From the NCBI GenBank assembly GCA_019745555.1, contig JAIESX010000020.1, positions 62,001-126,000 on the forward strand: a stretch of DNA of 64,000 nt, given 5' to 3'. The notes under the pieces were generated by a model. It was not told the DNA's origin and did no database searches. It saw only the letters and a program-made list of their open reading frames with translations. Position 1 is the stretch's first letter, and every line of letters starts with the position of its first letter. Of this stretch, positions 1 to 11,567 are shown piece by piece. This DNA comes from Burkholderiaceae bacterium. GTDB taxonomy: Bacteria > Pseudomonadota > Gammaproteobacteria > Burkholderiales > Burkholderiaceae_C. The translations under genes were made by a program, and so were the position numbers.

Positions 1-600
<600 letters not shown>

Positions 601-623
601 CATTTGGAAAGAGGAGAGAAGGA

Positions 624-1460
624 ATGAACCGCGTCGAGCGCCACGCCAGCTTTGGCGGCCGCCAGGAAGTCTGGAAGCATCAGTCCCAGGTCTTGGGCTG
701 CGAAATGAAGTTCGGCGTCTACCTGCCGCCGGCCGCCGTGGACGGGCAGAAATGCCCCGTGCTCTATTACCTGGCCGGCCTGACCTGCAACGAGCAGACC
801 TTCATCACCAAGGCCGGTGCGCAGGAACACGCGGCCCGCTACGGTTTCATCCTCGTCGCCCCGGACACCAGCCCGCGCGGCCCCGGCGTGCCAAATGAAG
901 ACACGTACGACCTGGGCGAAGGCGCAGGCTTCTACCTCAACGCCACCCAGGCCCCCTGGTCCCAGCACTACCGCATGGCCGACTACGTGGCCCAGGAACT
1001 GCCCGCGCTCATCGAGCAGAACTTTCCCGCCACCGACGCACGCGGCATCTTCGGCCACAGCATGGGCGGCCACGGCGCCCTCGTCACCGCCCTGCGCAAC
1101 CCCGGCCGCTACCGCAGCGTCTCGGCCTTTGCCCCCGTGGTCGCGCCCACGCAAGTGCCCTGGGGCCAGAAGGCCTTCACGGCCTATCTGGGCGCGGATG
1201 TGTCAGCGTGGAAGGAATGGGACGCGGTGGAACTGGTGGCCACGGCCAGCGAGCGCCTGCCCCTGCTCGTGGACCAGGGCGAAACCGATGAGTTTCTGCG
1301 CAAGCAGCTGCGGCCCGAGCTGCTGGAGGCGGCCTGTGCTGCGGCGGGCCACCCGCTGACGCTGCGCCGCCATGCGGGCTACGACCACAGCTATTACTTC
1401 ATCGCGAGCTTCATGGCGGACCACTTTGCGCATCATGCGCGGGGTCTGCAGACGGTCTAG
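624..1460 (+). CDS. fghA: S-formylglutathione hydrolase
   Basis: This 278-residue alpha/beta hydrolase of the esterase D family cleaves S-formylglutathione to glutathione and formate, the second step of formaldehyde detoxification. The nucleophile elbow GHSMGG lies at residues 144-149 with Ser146. The family's conserved LAGLTCNEQTF block and a late GYDHSYYFI segment carrying the catalytic His are present. The open frame extends further upstream, but ATG 624 is chosen because a purine-rich ribosome binding site (GGAGAGAAGG) lies just before it and the upstream part overlaps frmA in another frame. It probably forms an operon with the upstream dehydrogenase. Confidence 0.95.
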   Translation: MNRVERHASFGGRQEVWKHQSQVLGCEMKFGVYLPPAAVDGQKCPVLYYLAGLTCNEQTFITKAGAQEHAARYGFILVAPDTSPRGPGVPNEDTYDLGEGAGFYLNATQAPWSQHYRMADYVAQELPALIEQNFPATDARGIFGHSMGGHGALVTALRNPGRYRSVSAFAPVVAPTQVPWGQKAFTAYLGADVSAWKEWDAVELVATASERLPLLVDQGETDEFLRKQLRPELLEAACAAAGHPLTLRRHAGYDHSYYFIASFMADHFAHHARGLQTV

Positions 1461-1617
1461 GGGAAACCTAGTGTGCGGACGGCGGCCACAGGTGGTTGTT
1501 GGCCCCGTTTTGCATGAGAGTCCCAAGACGAGTGTGGGACTTCCGTCGTGACAGCCGGGCCTGAGTGACGGGATGCGCTTGAATCATGGTCTGTGCAGTT
1601 CTTGTCCTGAACTTTCC

Positions 1618-2382
1618 ATGCAGAAATACTTCCTGAAGGGGGGCCTTGTTGGCCTTGGCGTGATGCTCACCGCCACCTCTGGTGCTGCGGACCGGGCGGA
1701 GCGTGTGTCGGTCGAGTTGGAGCTGGGTGCCGCCCAGCTTCAAAAAAACGAGCTCCAGTCCCCCAACGATGCAAGCGCGACCCGCTTTGATCTGGCGCGT
1801 GTCCTGGGCACCAGCAGCACCCAGGGCACCGGGCGGGTCACCGTGAAAATTCCCACCGCCGGCGGCGACGAATGGCTCGCCGTCTACGCCCCGCTGACGT
1901 TCAGGGGCTCGGCAGCGCTGGGCCAGACCGTGGTCTACGAGGGCAGCAGTTTTGTGGGTGCGCCTCAGACCAGCGCTACTTACCGCTTCGATACCTATCG
2001 CCTCACCTGGCGCAGGCCGGTCATCCAGAGGGCCGAGACCACTGTGCGCCTGGGTGTGACCGGTCTGGTCCGCGACGCCGCCATCAGCCTGTCGCAACCC
2101 GGTGTTGCGGCCAGCCGTTCCAACACCGGTCTGGTGCCCTTGCTGCACGGTTCGTTCGAGCGGCGCCTGGGGCAGCGGGTCAGCCTGATCGGCGATGTGG
2201 ACGCGTTGGGTTCGGGGCAGGGCCACGCGCTCGACCTGTCGCTGCGCGCGCAGTACGCCATCGATACGAACTGGGCGGTCGGCGCGGGCTACCGTATGCT
2301 GGATGGTGGTGCTGACAACGATACGCTGTACAACTTCGCGCGCATCCAGTGGCTGACGCTCGGGGTGCGCCGCTCGTTCTGA
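1618..2382 (+). CDS. Probable secreted outer-membrane beta-barrel protein, unknown function
   Basis: About 254 residues. I do not recognise a named family. The start at 1618 gives an N-terminus MQKYFLKGG followed by a hydrophobic stretch ending in SGAA, a plausible Sec signal peptide; the frame is open to 1573 but those extra residues do not look like part of it. The mature part has alternating polar/hydrophobic strands (for example RAETTVRLGVTGLVRDAAI and QYAIDTNWAVGAGYRML) and ends in Phe, the usual last residue of outer-membrane barrels. No good ribosome binding site is visible before either start. It is a single gene, convergent with the SDR gene downstream. Confidence 0.6.
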   Translation: MQKYFLKGGLVGLGVMLTATSGAADRAERVSVELELGAAQLQKNELQSPNDASATRFDLARVLGTSSTQGTGRVTVKIPTAGGDEWLAVYAPLTFRGSAALGQTVVYEGSSFVGAPQTSATYRFDTYRLTWRRPVIQRAETTVRLGVTGLVRDAAISLSQPGVAASRSNTGLVPLLHGSFERRLGQRVSLIGDVDALGSGQGHALDLSLRAQYAIDTNWAVGAGYRMLDGGADNDTLYNFARIQWLTLGVRRSF

Positions 2383-2426
2383 TCATCCTGTAGCGGTACC
2401 CGGTCTTTCACGCCTGCGGTCCTGCC

Positions 2427-3224
2427 TCATTTCGGTGTTGCAGCGGAGCCGGCGAGTATGCCGCCGTCGATGTTGAGTTCGGCGCCCGTCATGTAGGCGG
2501 CCTCGTCCGAGGCCAGCAAGACCGCAATGGCGGCGACTTCCTCTGGCAGCCCGAAGCGGCGCAGCGGGGTGTCGCTGACGAACTCGGCCATCCGCGCCTC
2601 GCGGTCCGGGCCGTTGCCCAGCATGGGCTCCCACATCGGGGTCAGGATCGCCGCGGGATGGATGGAGTTGCAGCGCACGTTCAGCCCCTGTTCGGCGCAG
2701 TACAGCGCGACTGTCTTGGTGTGATTGCGCACTGCGGCTTTCGACGAGGCGTAGGCGGCTGCACCGGGTATCCCGACCAGCCCCGAGCGGGAGGAGATGT
2801 TGACGATGGCTCCGGATTTCTTCGGCCGCATCGACCGGATGGCGTACTTGCAGCCCAGAAACACACCGTCCAGATTGGTGCGGTGCACCTCGCGCCAGCT
2901 CTCCAGACTGGCGTGCTCCGGGTCATGGGTGTAGTTGCCCTCTTCGAAGCCCGTGATGCCGGCGTTGTTCACGACGATATCGAGCGGTCCGCTCCTCTGT
3001 GCTATGCGCTCCAGGGCGGCGATCCAGTCGGCTTCCTCCCGCACGTCCAGGTGCAGGTAAGCGGCTGCGGCCCCCAGCCGGCCCGCCATGTCTGTGCCGG
3101 CGGCGTCGTCGATGTCGGTCACGTACACGAATGCGCCCTCGTCGACAAAGGCGCGGGCGATGGCGGCGCCGATGCCGCGCGCCGCGCCGGTCACCAGCGC
3201 ATGCTTTCCTTCCAGTCGTTTCAT
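2427..3224 (-). CDS. SDR-family NAD(P)-dependent oxidoreductase
   Basis: A 265-residue classical short-chain dehydrogenase. The cofactor motif TGAARGIG is at residues 12-19, NNAG at 86-89, and the catalytic set is Ser144/145, Tyr158 and Lys162 (YASSK). Asp37 at the end of the second strand favours NAD over NADP. The C-terminal [12 protein letters not shown] segment is typical of the family. The substrate cannot be told from sequence; similar proteins act on sugars, hydroxysteroids or 3-hydroxyacyl compounds. It is followed on the same strand by nothing close, and queA lies 54 bases upstream in the same direction, so co-transcription with queA is possible. Confidence 0.85.
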   Translation of the reverse strand: MKRLEGKHALVTGAARGIGAAIARAFVDEGAFVYVTDIDDAAGTDMAGRLGAAAAYLHLDVREEADWIAALERIAQRSGPLDIVVNNAGITGFEEGNYTHDPEHASLESWREVHRTNLDGVFLGCKYAIRSMRPKKSGAIVNISSRSGLVGIPGAAAYASSKAAVRNHTKTVALYCAEQGLNVRCNSIHPAAILTPMWEPMLGNGPDREARMAEFVSDTPLRRFGLPEEVAAIAVLLASDEAAYMTGAELNIDGGILAGSAATPK

Positions 3225-3278
3225 CGTGGTACTCCTGTCTGCAAGTGGCCCGAATCCACAGCCTTGCGGCGCAGCGTG

Positions 3279-4328
3279 TCAGCCCTTCCGCTCCAGCAGC
3301 ATCGCATCTCCATAGCTGAAAAACCGATACCGCTGCGCGATCGCATGCTGGTACAGCCCCATGATGTGCTCGTAACCCGCGAAGGCGCTCACGAGCATCA
3401 TGAGTGTGGACTTCGGTAAATGGAAATTGGTGATCAGCAGGTCAGCCACCCGGAACTCGAAGCCCGGGGTGATGAAGATCTCGGTGTCGCCACTGGCTTG
3501 CCCGGTCTTGGCCCAGGACTCCAGCGTGCGGATGGTGGTGGTGCCGACGGCGACGATACGGCCACCCCTGACCTTGGTCTCGGCAATGGCCTGCTGCGTG
3601 GCGGCGGGCACCTCGTACCACTCGCGGTGCATGCGGTGTTCGGCCAGGTTCTCGGTCTTCACGGGTGAGAAGGTGCCGGCGCCCACGTGCAGGGTGACAT
3701 TGGCGCGCTGCACCCCACGCGCTTCAAGGGCGGCCAGCACGCCTTCGTCGAAGTGCAGGGCGGCGGTGGGGGCGGCGGCGGCGCCAGGCTTGGCGGCGAA
3801 GACGGTCTGGTAGCGCGCCACGTCCTCGGCGCTGTCGCCGTGTTCGATATAGGGCGGCAGGGGCACGTGGCCGTGCTGCTCCATCAACTGGTGCGGTTCC
3901 GCGCTGAAGCGCAGGCGGAACAGCTGCCCCTCGTCGTCAGGCCAGCGACCCAATAGCTCCGCGGTGTAGCCGCCCGCCATCTGCAGCACCGTGCCCACGG
4001 CCGGCTTCTTGCTGACCTTCATGTGGGCCACGACCTCGTGGCCGGGCAGCACACGTTCCACCAGCAGCTCCAGCTTGCCGCCACTGGGCTTTTCGCCAAA
4101 GAGGCGGGCCTTCACCACCTGGGTGTCGTTGAAGACCAGCAGGTCACCCGGCTGGAGCAAGGCGGGTAGCTCGCGGAAGATGCGGTCGACTGGCTGTGCG
4201 CCCCGCCCGTCGAGCAGGCGCGAGGCGCTGCGTTCGGCAGCGGGGTGCTGGGCGATGAGCTCGGCGGGGAGCTCGAAATCGAAATCGCTGAGGGTGTGGG
4301 CGCGCGTGGCGCCGGAGGCTTGAGGCAT
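3279..4328 (-). CDS. queA: S-adenosylmethionine:tRNA ribosyltransferase-isomerase (queuosine synthesis)
   Basis: QueA transfers and isomerises the ribosyl group of SAM onto 7-aminomethyl-7-deazaguanine in tRNA, giving epoxyqueuosine. About 349 residues, the usual family length. Hallmarks visible are the N-terminal [17 protein letters not shown] block, [29 protein letters not shown] and [21 protein letters not shown]. The frame is open ten codons further upstream, but ATG 4328 fits the family N-terminus better. Other queuosine genes are not in the window. It reads in the same direction as the photolyase-like gene upstream, with 84 bases between. Confidence 0.96.
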   Translation of the reverse strand: MPQASGATRAHTLSDFDFELPAELIAQHPAAERSASRLLDGRGAQPVDRIFRELPALLQPGDLLVFNDTQVVKARLFGEKPSGGKLELLVERVLPGHEVVAHMKVSKKPAVGTVLQMAGGYTAELLGRWPDDEGQLFRLRFSAEPHQLMEQHGHVPLPPYIEHGDSAEDVARYQTVFAAKPGAAAAPTAALHFDEGVLAALEARGVQRANVTLHVGAGTFSPVKTENLAEHRMHREWYEVPAATQQAIAETKVRGGRIVAVGTTTIRTLESWAKTGQASGDTEIFITPGFEFRVADLLITNFHLPKSTLMMLVSAFAGYEHIMGLYQHAIAQRYRFFSYGDAMLLERKG

Positions 4329-4412
4329 GGGCTTGAGGGCCGGACGGACCCGTTCCAAGTGAAAGAGGCCGCAATTGTCCCAGATGCCCGGCGCGCAGGC
4401 TGGCGCAGGGCT

Positions 4413-5945
4413 TTACCAGTCCAGGCTCAGCTGCCGGTCTGGCGCGGCGGGTGCCGCGCGTTTCGTCGTGCCCTCGGGCCGGCGCCGCGAGCCGTGTTTC
4501 TGCACGATGCCGGCCTTGGCGGCGCGCACGCTGGACTGGCCGCGCCGCTCGTAGAGTCGCTGCTTGGCTGCGCGGGTGGCGGCTTCCAGCTCCACCAGGG
4601 GCTGGGGCCATTCCTGGCCGATACGCACGCCGCAAGCGTCCTGCACCGAGGCGGGCATGCGCCAGGGTTCGAGCAGCCAGCTGTCGGGCACGCGGCGCAG
4701 TGCCGGCAGCCACTGGCGCACGAAACGGCCCTGGGGGTCGTGGTCCAGCGCCTGCTTGACCGGGTTATAGACGCGGGTGGTGTTGATGCCCGTGGTGCCC
4801 GACTGCATCTGCAGCTGGCTCCAGTGGATGCCGGGCTCGTAATCGAGGAACTGCGTCGCCAGCCACTCGCCCACCGGGCGCCAGTGCAGCCACAGCGGGT
4901 AGGCGGCCACCGAGACCAGCATGGCGCGCATGCGGAAGTTGAGCCAGCCGGTCTCGCGCAGCATGGTCACGCAGGCATCCACCAGCGGCCAGCCGGTGCG
5001 GCCGGTGCTGAGGGCCTCGAAGTGCGCGGCGTCGAAGTCGTCCTCGCGCAGGCCGTCGTAGCCGCGGTGCATGTTCTCGAACTCGATGGCGGGTTCGCTC
5101 TCCAGCTTCTGGATGAAGTGGCAGTGCCAGTAGAGCCGGCTCTGGAAGGCGTGCAGGCCGGCCTTGAGCCGTGGGTCCTCGCTGAAGGCCGTACGCTCGC
5201 GCGTGGCCTGCACCACCTCGCGCAGGCTCAGGCAGCCCCAGGCCAGATAGGCCGAGAGACGCGAGCAGGCCGTGGGCGCGCTCAGCGGCGAGGAGATACC
5301 GCCGCGGTAATGGCGCGCGCGTTCGTCGAGGAAGGAGCGCAGCACGGCCAGGCCGCGCGCGCGGCCCCCGCGCTGGCGCCGCGGCGGATCGTGCGGGTCC
5401 AGGCCCAGCGCGCTGGAAGGTGGCAAGGGTTCGCTGGCGCAGGGCAGGGGGGCGAAGCGCAGCGCCGGCGTGTCCAGCACGGGCGCGCCCATGAGTTCTT
5501 CCCAGGCGCCCTGCCAGTGGTCGCGGTTGCGCAGCGCGCGCACCACGCCGAACTGCGGCAGCTCCTGCCAGGGCACGCCGTGGGCGCGGCACCAGTGCGC
5601 CACGGCCCGGTCGCGCGCATAGGTCCAGCCATTGCCTGTTTCCTCGTGGCTGTACAGGCTGGCAAAGGGCGCGGCCAGCTGCTCGTGCCACAGGCGTGTG
5701 AGCACCTCGGTGGCTTCCCCCTGCAGCACGAGCAGCTGGCCGCCGTGTGCTTGCAACTCCCGCTGCAGGTCGGCCAGGCTTTCGCGCACGAACTCGTAGT
5801 GCTGGCGCGCCGCGTCCGGCTGTTGCCAGAGCCCGGGCTCGACGATGTAGAGCGCCAGCACGGGCCCGCGCCGGCTGGCGGCGTGCAGCGCGGCGTGGTC
5901 GTGCAGGCGCAGGTCGCGCTTGAACCAGACGAGGTGGTAGCTCAT
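4413..5945 (-). CDS. Photolyase/cryptochrome-family flavoprotein, atypical
   Basis: 510 residues with the two-domain photolyase layout: an N-terminal antenna-type Rossmann domain starting MSYHLVWFKRDLRLHDHAAL, and a C-terminal helical FAD domain with SRLSAYLAWGCLSLREV (about 228-244) and GWPLVDACVTMLRETGW (318-334). Instead of the classical CPD-photolyase segment with paired Asn and GGWQW, it has DYEPGIHW at 368-375, followed by a Gln-rich run and then TTGINTTRVYNPVKQ, so the Asn that normally faces the flavin N5 is not obvious. Members of this variant group are usually annotated as photolyase-like FAD proteins; repair activity is not assured. The C-terminus is basic (about 455-510). The ATG at 5945 gives the family N-terminus although the frame remains open far upstream. 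Confidence 0.85.
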   Translation of the reverse strand: MSYHLVWFKRDLRLHDHAALHAASRRGPVLALYIVEPGLWQQPDAARQHYEFVRESLADLQRELQAHGGQLLVLQGEATEVLTRLWHEQLAAPFASLYSHEETGNGWTYARDRAVAHWCRAHGVPWQELPQFGVVRALRNRDHWQGAWEELMGAPVLDTPALRFAPLPCASEPLPPSSALGLDPHDPPRRQRGGRARGLAVLRSFLDERARHYRGGISSPLSAPTACSRLSAYLAWGCLSLREVVQATRERTAFSEDPRLKAGLHAFQSRLYWHCHFIQKLESEPAIEFENMHRGYDGLREDDFDAAHFEALSTGRTGWPLVDACVTMLRETGWLNFRMRAMLVSVAAYPLWLHWRPVGEWLATQFLDYEPGIHWSQLQMQSGTTGINTTRVYNPVKQALDHDPQGRFVRQWLPALRRVPDSWLLEPWRMPASVQDACGVRIGQEWPQPLVELEAATRAAKQRLYERRGQSSVRAAKAGIVQKHGSRRRPEGTTKRAAPAAPDRQLSLDW

Positions 5946-6038
5946 GGCGTGAAATGAAGACCGGCAGCTTAAGCGCGCCCTTGTTTCCGTGCCGGTCGCG
6001 CCGCAATAACCCGGCGCGCTGCCGCACAATAAGCCCCC

Positions 6039-8219
<2,181 letters not shown>

Positions 8220-8305
8220 TTGCAAATTAGTAGCAAGGCCGCAAGAAAGCGCGTGGCATCCACGCGCGGCTGAATTAGACTCGGGCCAACCACAGGGCAA
8301 CCCGC

Positions 8306-9505
8306 ATGGCCACTGCCGCACCCAACCCCCTCGCCTCGGGCGACACCGCCTACCTCTACCGCGCCGCCATCGGCGAGCGCAGCCAGGACTATTACCTGCG
8401 CCATTTCGCACGTTTCGACGGCGAGGGCAGGGCCGGCACGAGCTGGAACTGGGCCGCCTACTGGACCACCTTCAACTGGCTGGTCTACCGCCGCATGTGG
8501 GGCTGGGCCCTGGCCTATGTGGCGGCACTCATCGGCCTGGCCCTGCTGGTTTTCGGCGTGGGCAAGCTGGTGCTCAACTACTCCGACACCAGCGCCATCC
8601 TGCTCTCGCTGCTGCTGCTGACCGCGGCCTTCGTCGTGCCGGGCCTGTATGCCAATGCCTGGTTCTACACCCATTGCAACGAGAAGATCACGGCGGCGCT
8701 GAACAAGGCGCCGGAGATCAAGGAGGCCGCCGCGCTGCTGGCGGCCGATGCGCCGCAGTCGCGCCGGCTCTGGGTGCTGGCGTTGGGCAATGCGGCGGTG
8801 CTGGCCCTGGCCTTGTCGGCTCTGAACTGGTTCCAGACCAGCGAGAGCGCGCTGCCCCAGCTCGCGCGCGAGCAGTCGGGCACGCTGCAGCCGGCGACAA
8901 CCCCCGCGGCAATGCCGGCCCCGACGCCGGCCGCATCTCCCGTCGTTGCAGCCAGCACTCCTCCGGCCGAGCAGGCGCCCCCCGTGGACCAGGCGAGTCC
9001 GGCCCCGGTCGAGCCTGCGGCGCCCGCCACGGCAGCCACGACGCCTCCGGCTGCGCCTGAGCCCACGCCGCCCGTGGTTGCTGCAAACCGGCCTGCCGCG
9101 CCACCGGTGTCCTCGCCGGCCATGATGCCCGCTGCTGATCGCCCGGCCCGGGTTGAAGCGGCGGCTACTGCGCCGGAGCCTGCCGCCGCACCTGCGCCCG
9201 TGACGCAGACGCCTGCCGCAGCCACACCGCCGCGCCCCACCACCGCCGCGCGCAAGCCCGCGCCGCAGCCGCAGCGCTATGTCTGGGTGGTGCAGGTCGG
9301 TGCCTACGCGCAGGAGGAGAACGCGCGCAAGGCCCTGTCCCAGGTGCAGTCGCTGGACCTGGAGGCGGGTGCCGAAACCTTCGGCTCGCAGCCGCTCACG
9401 CGCGTGCGCGTGGGGCCCTTCACCAGCCAGGCCGAGGCCGATCGGGCCGCGCTGCGCATCAAGTCGCTGGATCTGCCGGCCTTGGTGATCCGTCAGCGTC
9501 CCTGA
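8306..9505 (+). CDS. Membrane protein with DUF2628-like N-terminus and C-terminal SPOR domain
   Basis: 399 residues. The N-terminal part (about 15-150) resembles DUF2628 membrane proteins, with hydrophobic segments near 70-90, 95-115 and another near 155-170. A long Pro/Ala/Thr-rich linker follows (about 190-325), then a SPOR domain (about 325-399) beginning RYVWVVQVGAYAQEENARKAL and ending TRVRVGPFTSQAEADRAA, the usual repeat pattern. SPOR domains bind glycan strands lacking stem peptides at division sites, so the protein may sit in the inner membrane and reach peptidoglycan through the linker. The exact role is unknown. Its stop codon is immediately followed by a palindromic repeat. Confidence 0.75.
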   Translation: MATAAPNPLASGDTAYLYRAAIGERSQDYYLRHFARFDGEGRAGTSWNWAAYWTTFNWLVYRRMWGWALAYVAALIGLALLVFGVGKLVLNYSDTSAILLSLLLLTAAFVVPGLYANAWFYTHCNEKITAALNKAPEIKEAAALLAADAPQSRRLWVLALGNAAVLALALSALNWFQTSESALPQLAREQSGTLQPATTPAAMPAPTPAASPVVAASTPPAEQAPPVDQASPAPVEPAAPATAATTPPAAPEPTPPVVAANRPAAPPVSSPAMMPAADRPARVEAAATAPEPAAAPAPVTQTPAAATPPRPTTAARKPAPQPQRYVWVVQVGAYAQEENARKALSQVQSLDLEAGAETFGSQPLTRVRVGPFTSQAEADRAALRIKSLDLPALVIRQRP

Positions 9506-9648
9506 GAACTTGTCAATCAATCTACTGCGCGACCCGATCGCGGCGTTGGGCGGTGCGCGCCATCCTCACGTACTTCAACGTACGCTCCGGTGGCTGTGCT
9601 CCGTCCGCCTTGCGCTCGGGCCGCCCGCTACGATTTCTTCACAAGTTC
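9506..9648. repeat. 143-bp imperfect palindromic element ending in GAACTTGT / ACAAGTTC
   Basis: The element starts directly after the SPOR gene stop codon. Its outer 8 bases are perfect inverted repeats (9506-9513 and 9641-9648). The reverse complement of the second half aligns to the first half over its whole length with roughly two thirds identity and few gaps, meeting in a GTAC-TTCAAC-GTAC centre. The transcript could fold into one long hairpin. I recall similar sequences scattered in Comamonadaceae genomes, but cannot verify that here. It might act as a terminator or mRNA-stabilising structure, or be a non-autonomous mobile palindrome. Confidence 0.6.
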
Positions 9649-9666
9649 TGCTGTGGCCTGTTGTGC

Positions 9667-10788
9667 TCAGCGCATGCCGATGCGCACGTCCCCGAAGATG
9701 CCTTGCGCCTCGCGCGGCAGGCAGCGCCAGTATTGCGCGCTGGCCTGCACCTGGCCACGCAGGGCCACGGCGGCTTCCCAGGGCCAGCGCGGCTTGTAGA
9801 GCAGGGCGCGGGCCAGGGCGATGAGGTCGGCGTCGCCGGCCTGTAGGATGTCTTCGGCCTGCTGCGGCTCGGTGATCAGGCCCACGGCCGTGGTGGGCAG
9901 ACCGCAGGCCTGGCGCACCGCACGCGCATAAGGCACCTGGTAGCCCGGGCCGAGCGCGATCTTCTGCTGCGGCGAGACGCCGGCCGTGGAGACATGCATG
10001 AAGTTGCAGCCCAGGGCCTTGAGGCGCAGGGCGAGTTCGCAGGTCTGGACCGTGTCCCAGCCGCCCTCGACCCAGTCCGTGGCCGAGACGCGCACGCCCA
10101 GCGGACCGTCGAAGACGGCGCGCACATCGGCAAACACTTCGAGCACGAAGCGCATCCGGTTCTCCAGCGAACCGCCGTAGTCGTCCGTGCGCTGGTTGGC
10201 CAGCGGCGAGAGGAACTGATGCAGCAGGTAGCCGTGGGCGGCGTGCAGTTCGATGGCCTCGATGCCGATGCGCTTCGCACGCTGCGCTGCGGCGACGAAG
10301 GCCGCGCGGGTCTGTGCGATCTGTTCCAGGCTCATGGCCGTGGGCGGCGCCTCACCCGGCAGCTGCGGCAGGGCCGAGGGCGCCAGCGGCTGCCAGCCGC
10401 CCTGGTCCGCGGTCAGCAGGCCGCCGCCGTGCCAGGGCGCGGCGCTCGAAGCCTTGCGTCCGGCGTGCGCGAGCTGGATGCAGACCGGCACGGGCGGGGC
10501 GTTGCGGCGCGCGCGCTGCAGGGTATCGGCCAGCGCGGCCTCGGTGCGCTCGTCCCACAGGCCCAGGCAGTGCGGGGTGATGCGGCCGTCCGCGGTGACG
10601 CCGGTGGCCTCGATGGTCAGCAGGCCCGCGCCGCTGTTGAGCAGGCTGGTCCAGTGCGCGAGATGCCAGTCGGTGGCCGCGCCGTCGACGGCTGAGTACT
10701 GGCACATGGGGGCGATGACGATGCGGTTGGCCAGGGCCAGCGGGCCGCGCGGGGCGGGCAGTTCGTAAGGAGTGAAGAGCAGGCTCAC
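9667..10788 (-). CDS. NADH:flavin oxidoreductase, Old Yellow Enzyme family (YqjM-like)
   Basis: About 373 residues, a TIM-barrel FMN enzyme that reduces activated C=C bonds with NAD(P)H. YqjM-type marks are visible: LFTPYELPAPRG at the start, PMCQYSAVDG with the redox-modulating Cys, QLAHAGRK, and ELHAAHGYLLHQFLSPLANQR followed by TDDYGGSLENRMRF. The start is taken as GTG 10788, which gives VSLLFTP aligned to the family N-terminus; there is no nearby ATG and the ribosome binding site is weak. The frame remains open upstream to beyond 11400, but that region overlaps a convincing gene on the other strand. It has no obvious operon partner. Confidence 0.9.
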   Translation of the reverse strand: MSLLFTPYELPAPRGPLALANRIVIAPMCQYSAVDGAATDWHLAHWTSLLNSGAGLLTIEATGVTADGRITPHCLGLWDERTEAALADTLQRARRNAPPVPVCIQLAHAGRKASSAAPWHGGGLLTADQGGWQPLAPSALPQLPGEAPPTAMSLEQIAQTRAAFVAAAQRAKRIGIEAIELHAAHGYLLHQFLSPLANQRTDDYGGSLENRMRFVLEVFADVRAVFDGPLGVRVSATDWVEGGWDTVQTCELALRLKALGCNFMHVSTAGVSPQQKIALGPGYQVPYARAVRQACGLPTTAVGLITEPQQAEDILQAGDADLIALARALLYKPRWPWEAAVALRGQVQASAQYWRCLPREAQGIFGDVRIGMR

Positions 10789-10905
10789 GGGGATTCCAGT
10801 GCGTGGTGAAGAGGGTGCAGTGGACAAATTCTGGCATGCGTTCTTTTCTGCCGCAGCGCACGCCCCTTTGGCACAATCAAGACGCCCACTGCGGAGGTTT
10901 CCCTC

Positions 10906-11472
10906 ATGCGACTGTTCCTCACCCTGCTTTCCCTGCTGCTGGCCTGGCCGGTGGCCGCGCAATTGCCCGAGCGTGATCTGGTGCTCGAGCTGCGCGAGAT
11001 CGACGAAGGCGGCGCGGGCTATGTGGTGGGCACGCGGCCGCAGGTGCCGCTGATGGCGCCACAGCAGCTGCAGGTGCGCAATGGCGGCGCGGCCCGCCTG
11101 AGTTTTTCGCAGGTCACCCCGATCCAGTGGGTGCAGTCCGTGCAGGCCCAGGGTGCGCTCACGGGCGCGGGCGTGAAGCAGGGCCTGATCTGGCTGCAGG
11201 CCGGCCAGAGCCTGCAGTTCAAGCCGCGCTGGCCTGGGGGCCAGAAGCCGGCCACGGTGGAGATCGAGGTGCAGACGCAGAACGTGCGGCAGCAGCCCGG
11301 CAAGGACCTGCCCACCCAGGAGCGCGGTGAACTCAGCACCACGGTGAGCGCACCGCTGGGCCAGTGGGTCACGCTGGCGCGCAGCGGCCATGCGCCGCAG
11401 CCCGGGGTCTACAGCAGCAACGCGGCCACGCAACGCCCGCGTCTTTTGCAGCTGCGCGTGACGGTGCCTTGA
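10906..11472 (+). CDS. Secreted protein of unknown function
   Basis: 188 residues. A clear Sec signal peptide (MRLFLTLLSLLLAWPVAAQ) precedes a mature domain of about 170 residues with mostly beta character and a final VTVP. A ribosome binding site (GGAGG) lies 9 bases before ATG 10906. I do not recognise the family; the LELREIDEGGAGYVVGT opening and SFSQVTPIQWVQS segments resemble the short secreted proteins often annotated as hypothetical in Burkholderiales. It is divergent from the OYE gene and lies 95 bases before oxyR on the same strand. Confidence 0.7.
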   Translation: MRLFLTLLSLLLAWPVAAQLPERDLVLELREIDEGGAGYVVGTRPQVPLMAPQQLQVRNGGAARLSFSQVTPIQWVQSVQAQGALTGAGVKQGLIWLQAGQSLQFKPRWPGGQKPATVEIEVQTQNVRQQPGKDLPTQERGELSTTVSAPLGQWVTLARSGHAPQPGVYSSNAATQRPRLLQLRVTVP

Positions 11473-11567
11473 TACAGCGCAAGACTATGACTATCGCTTT
11501 GCGCGACTCGATGGCACAATCCAGGGGCGGCGCGCACTGATTTTTCCAGTGCGGGCAGGCCCCCATC

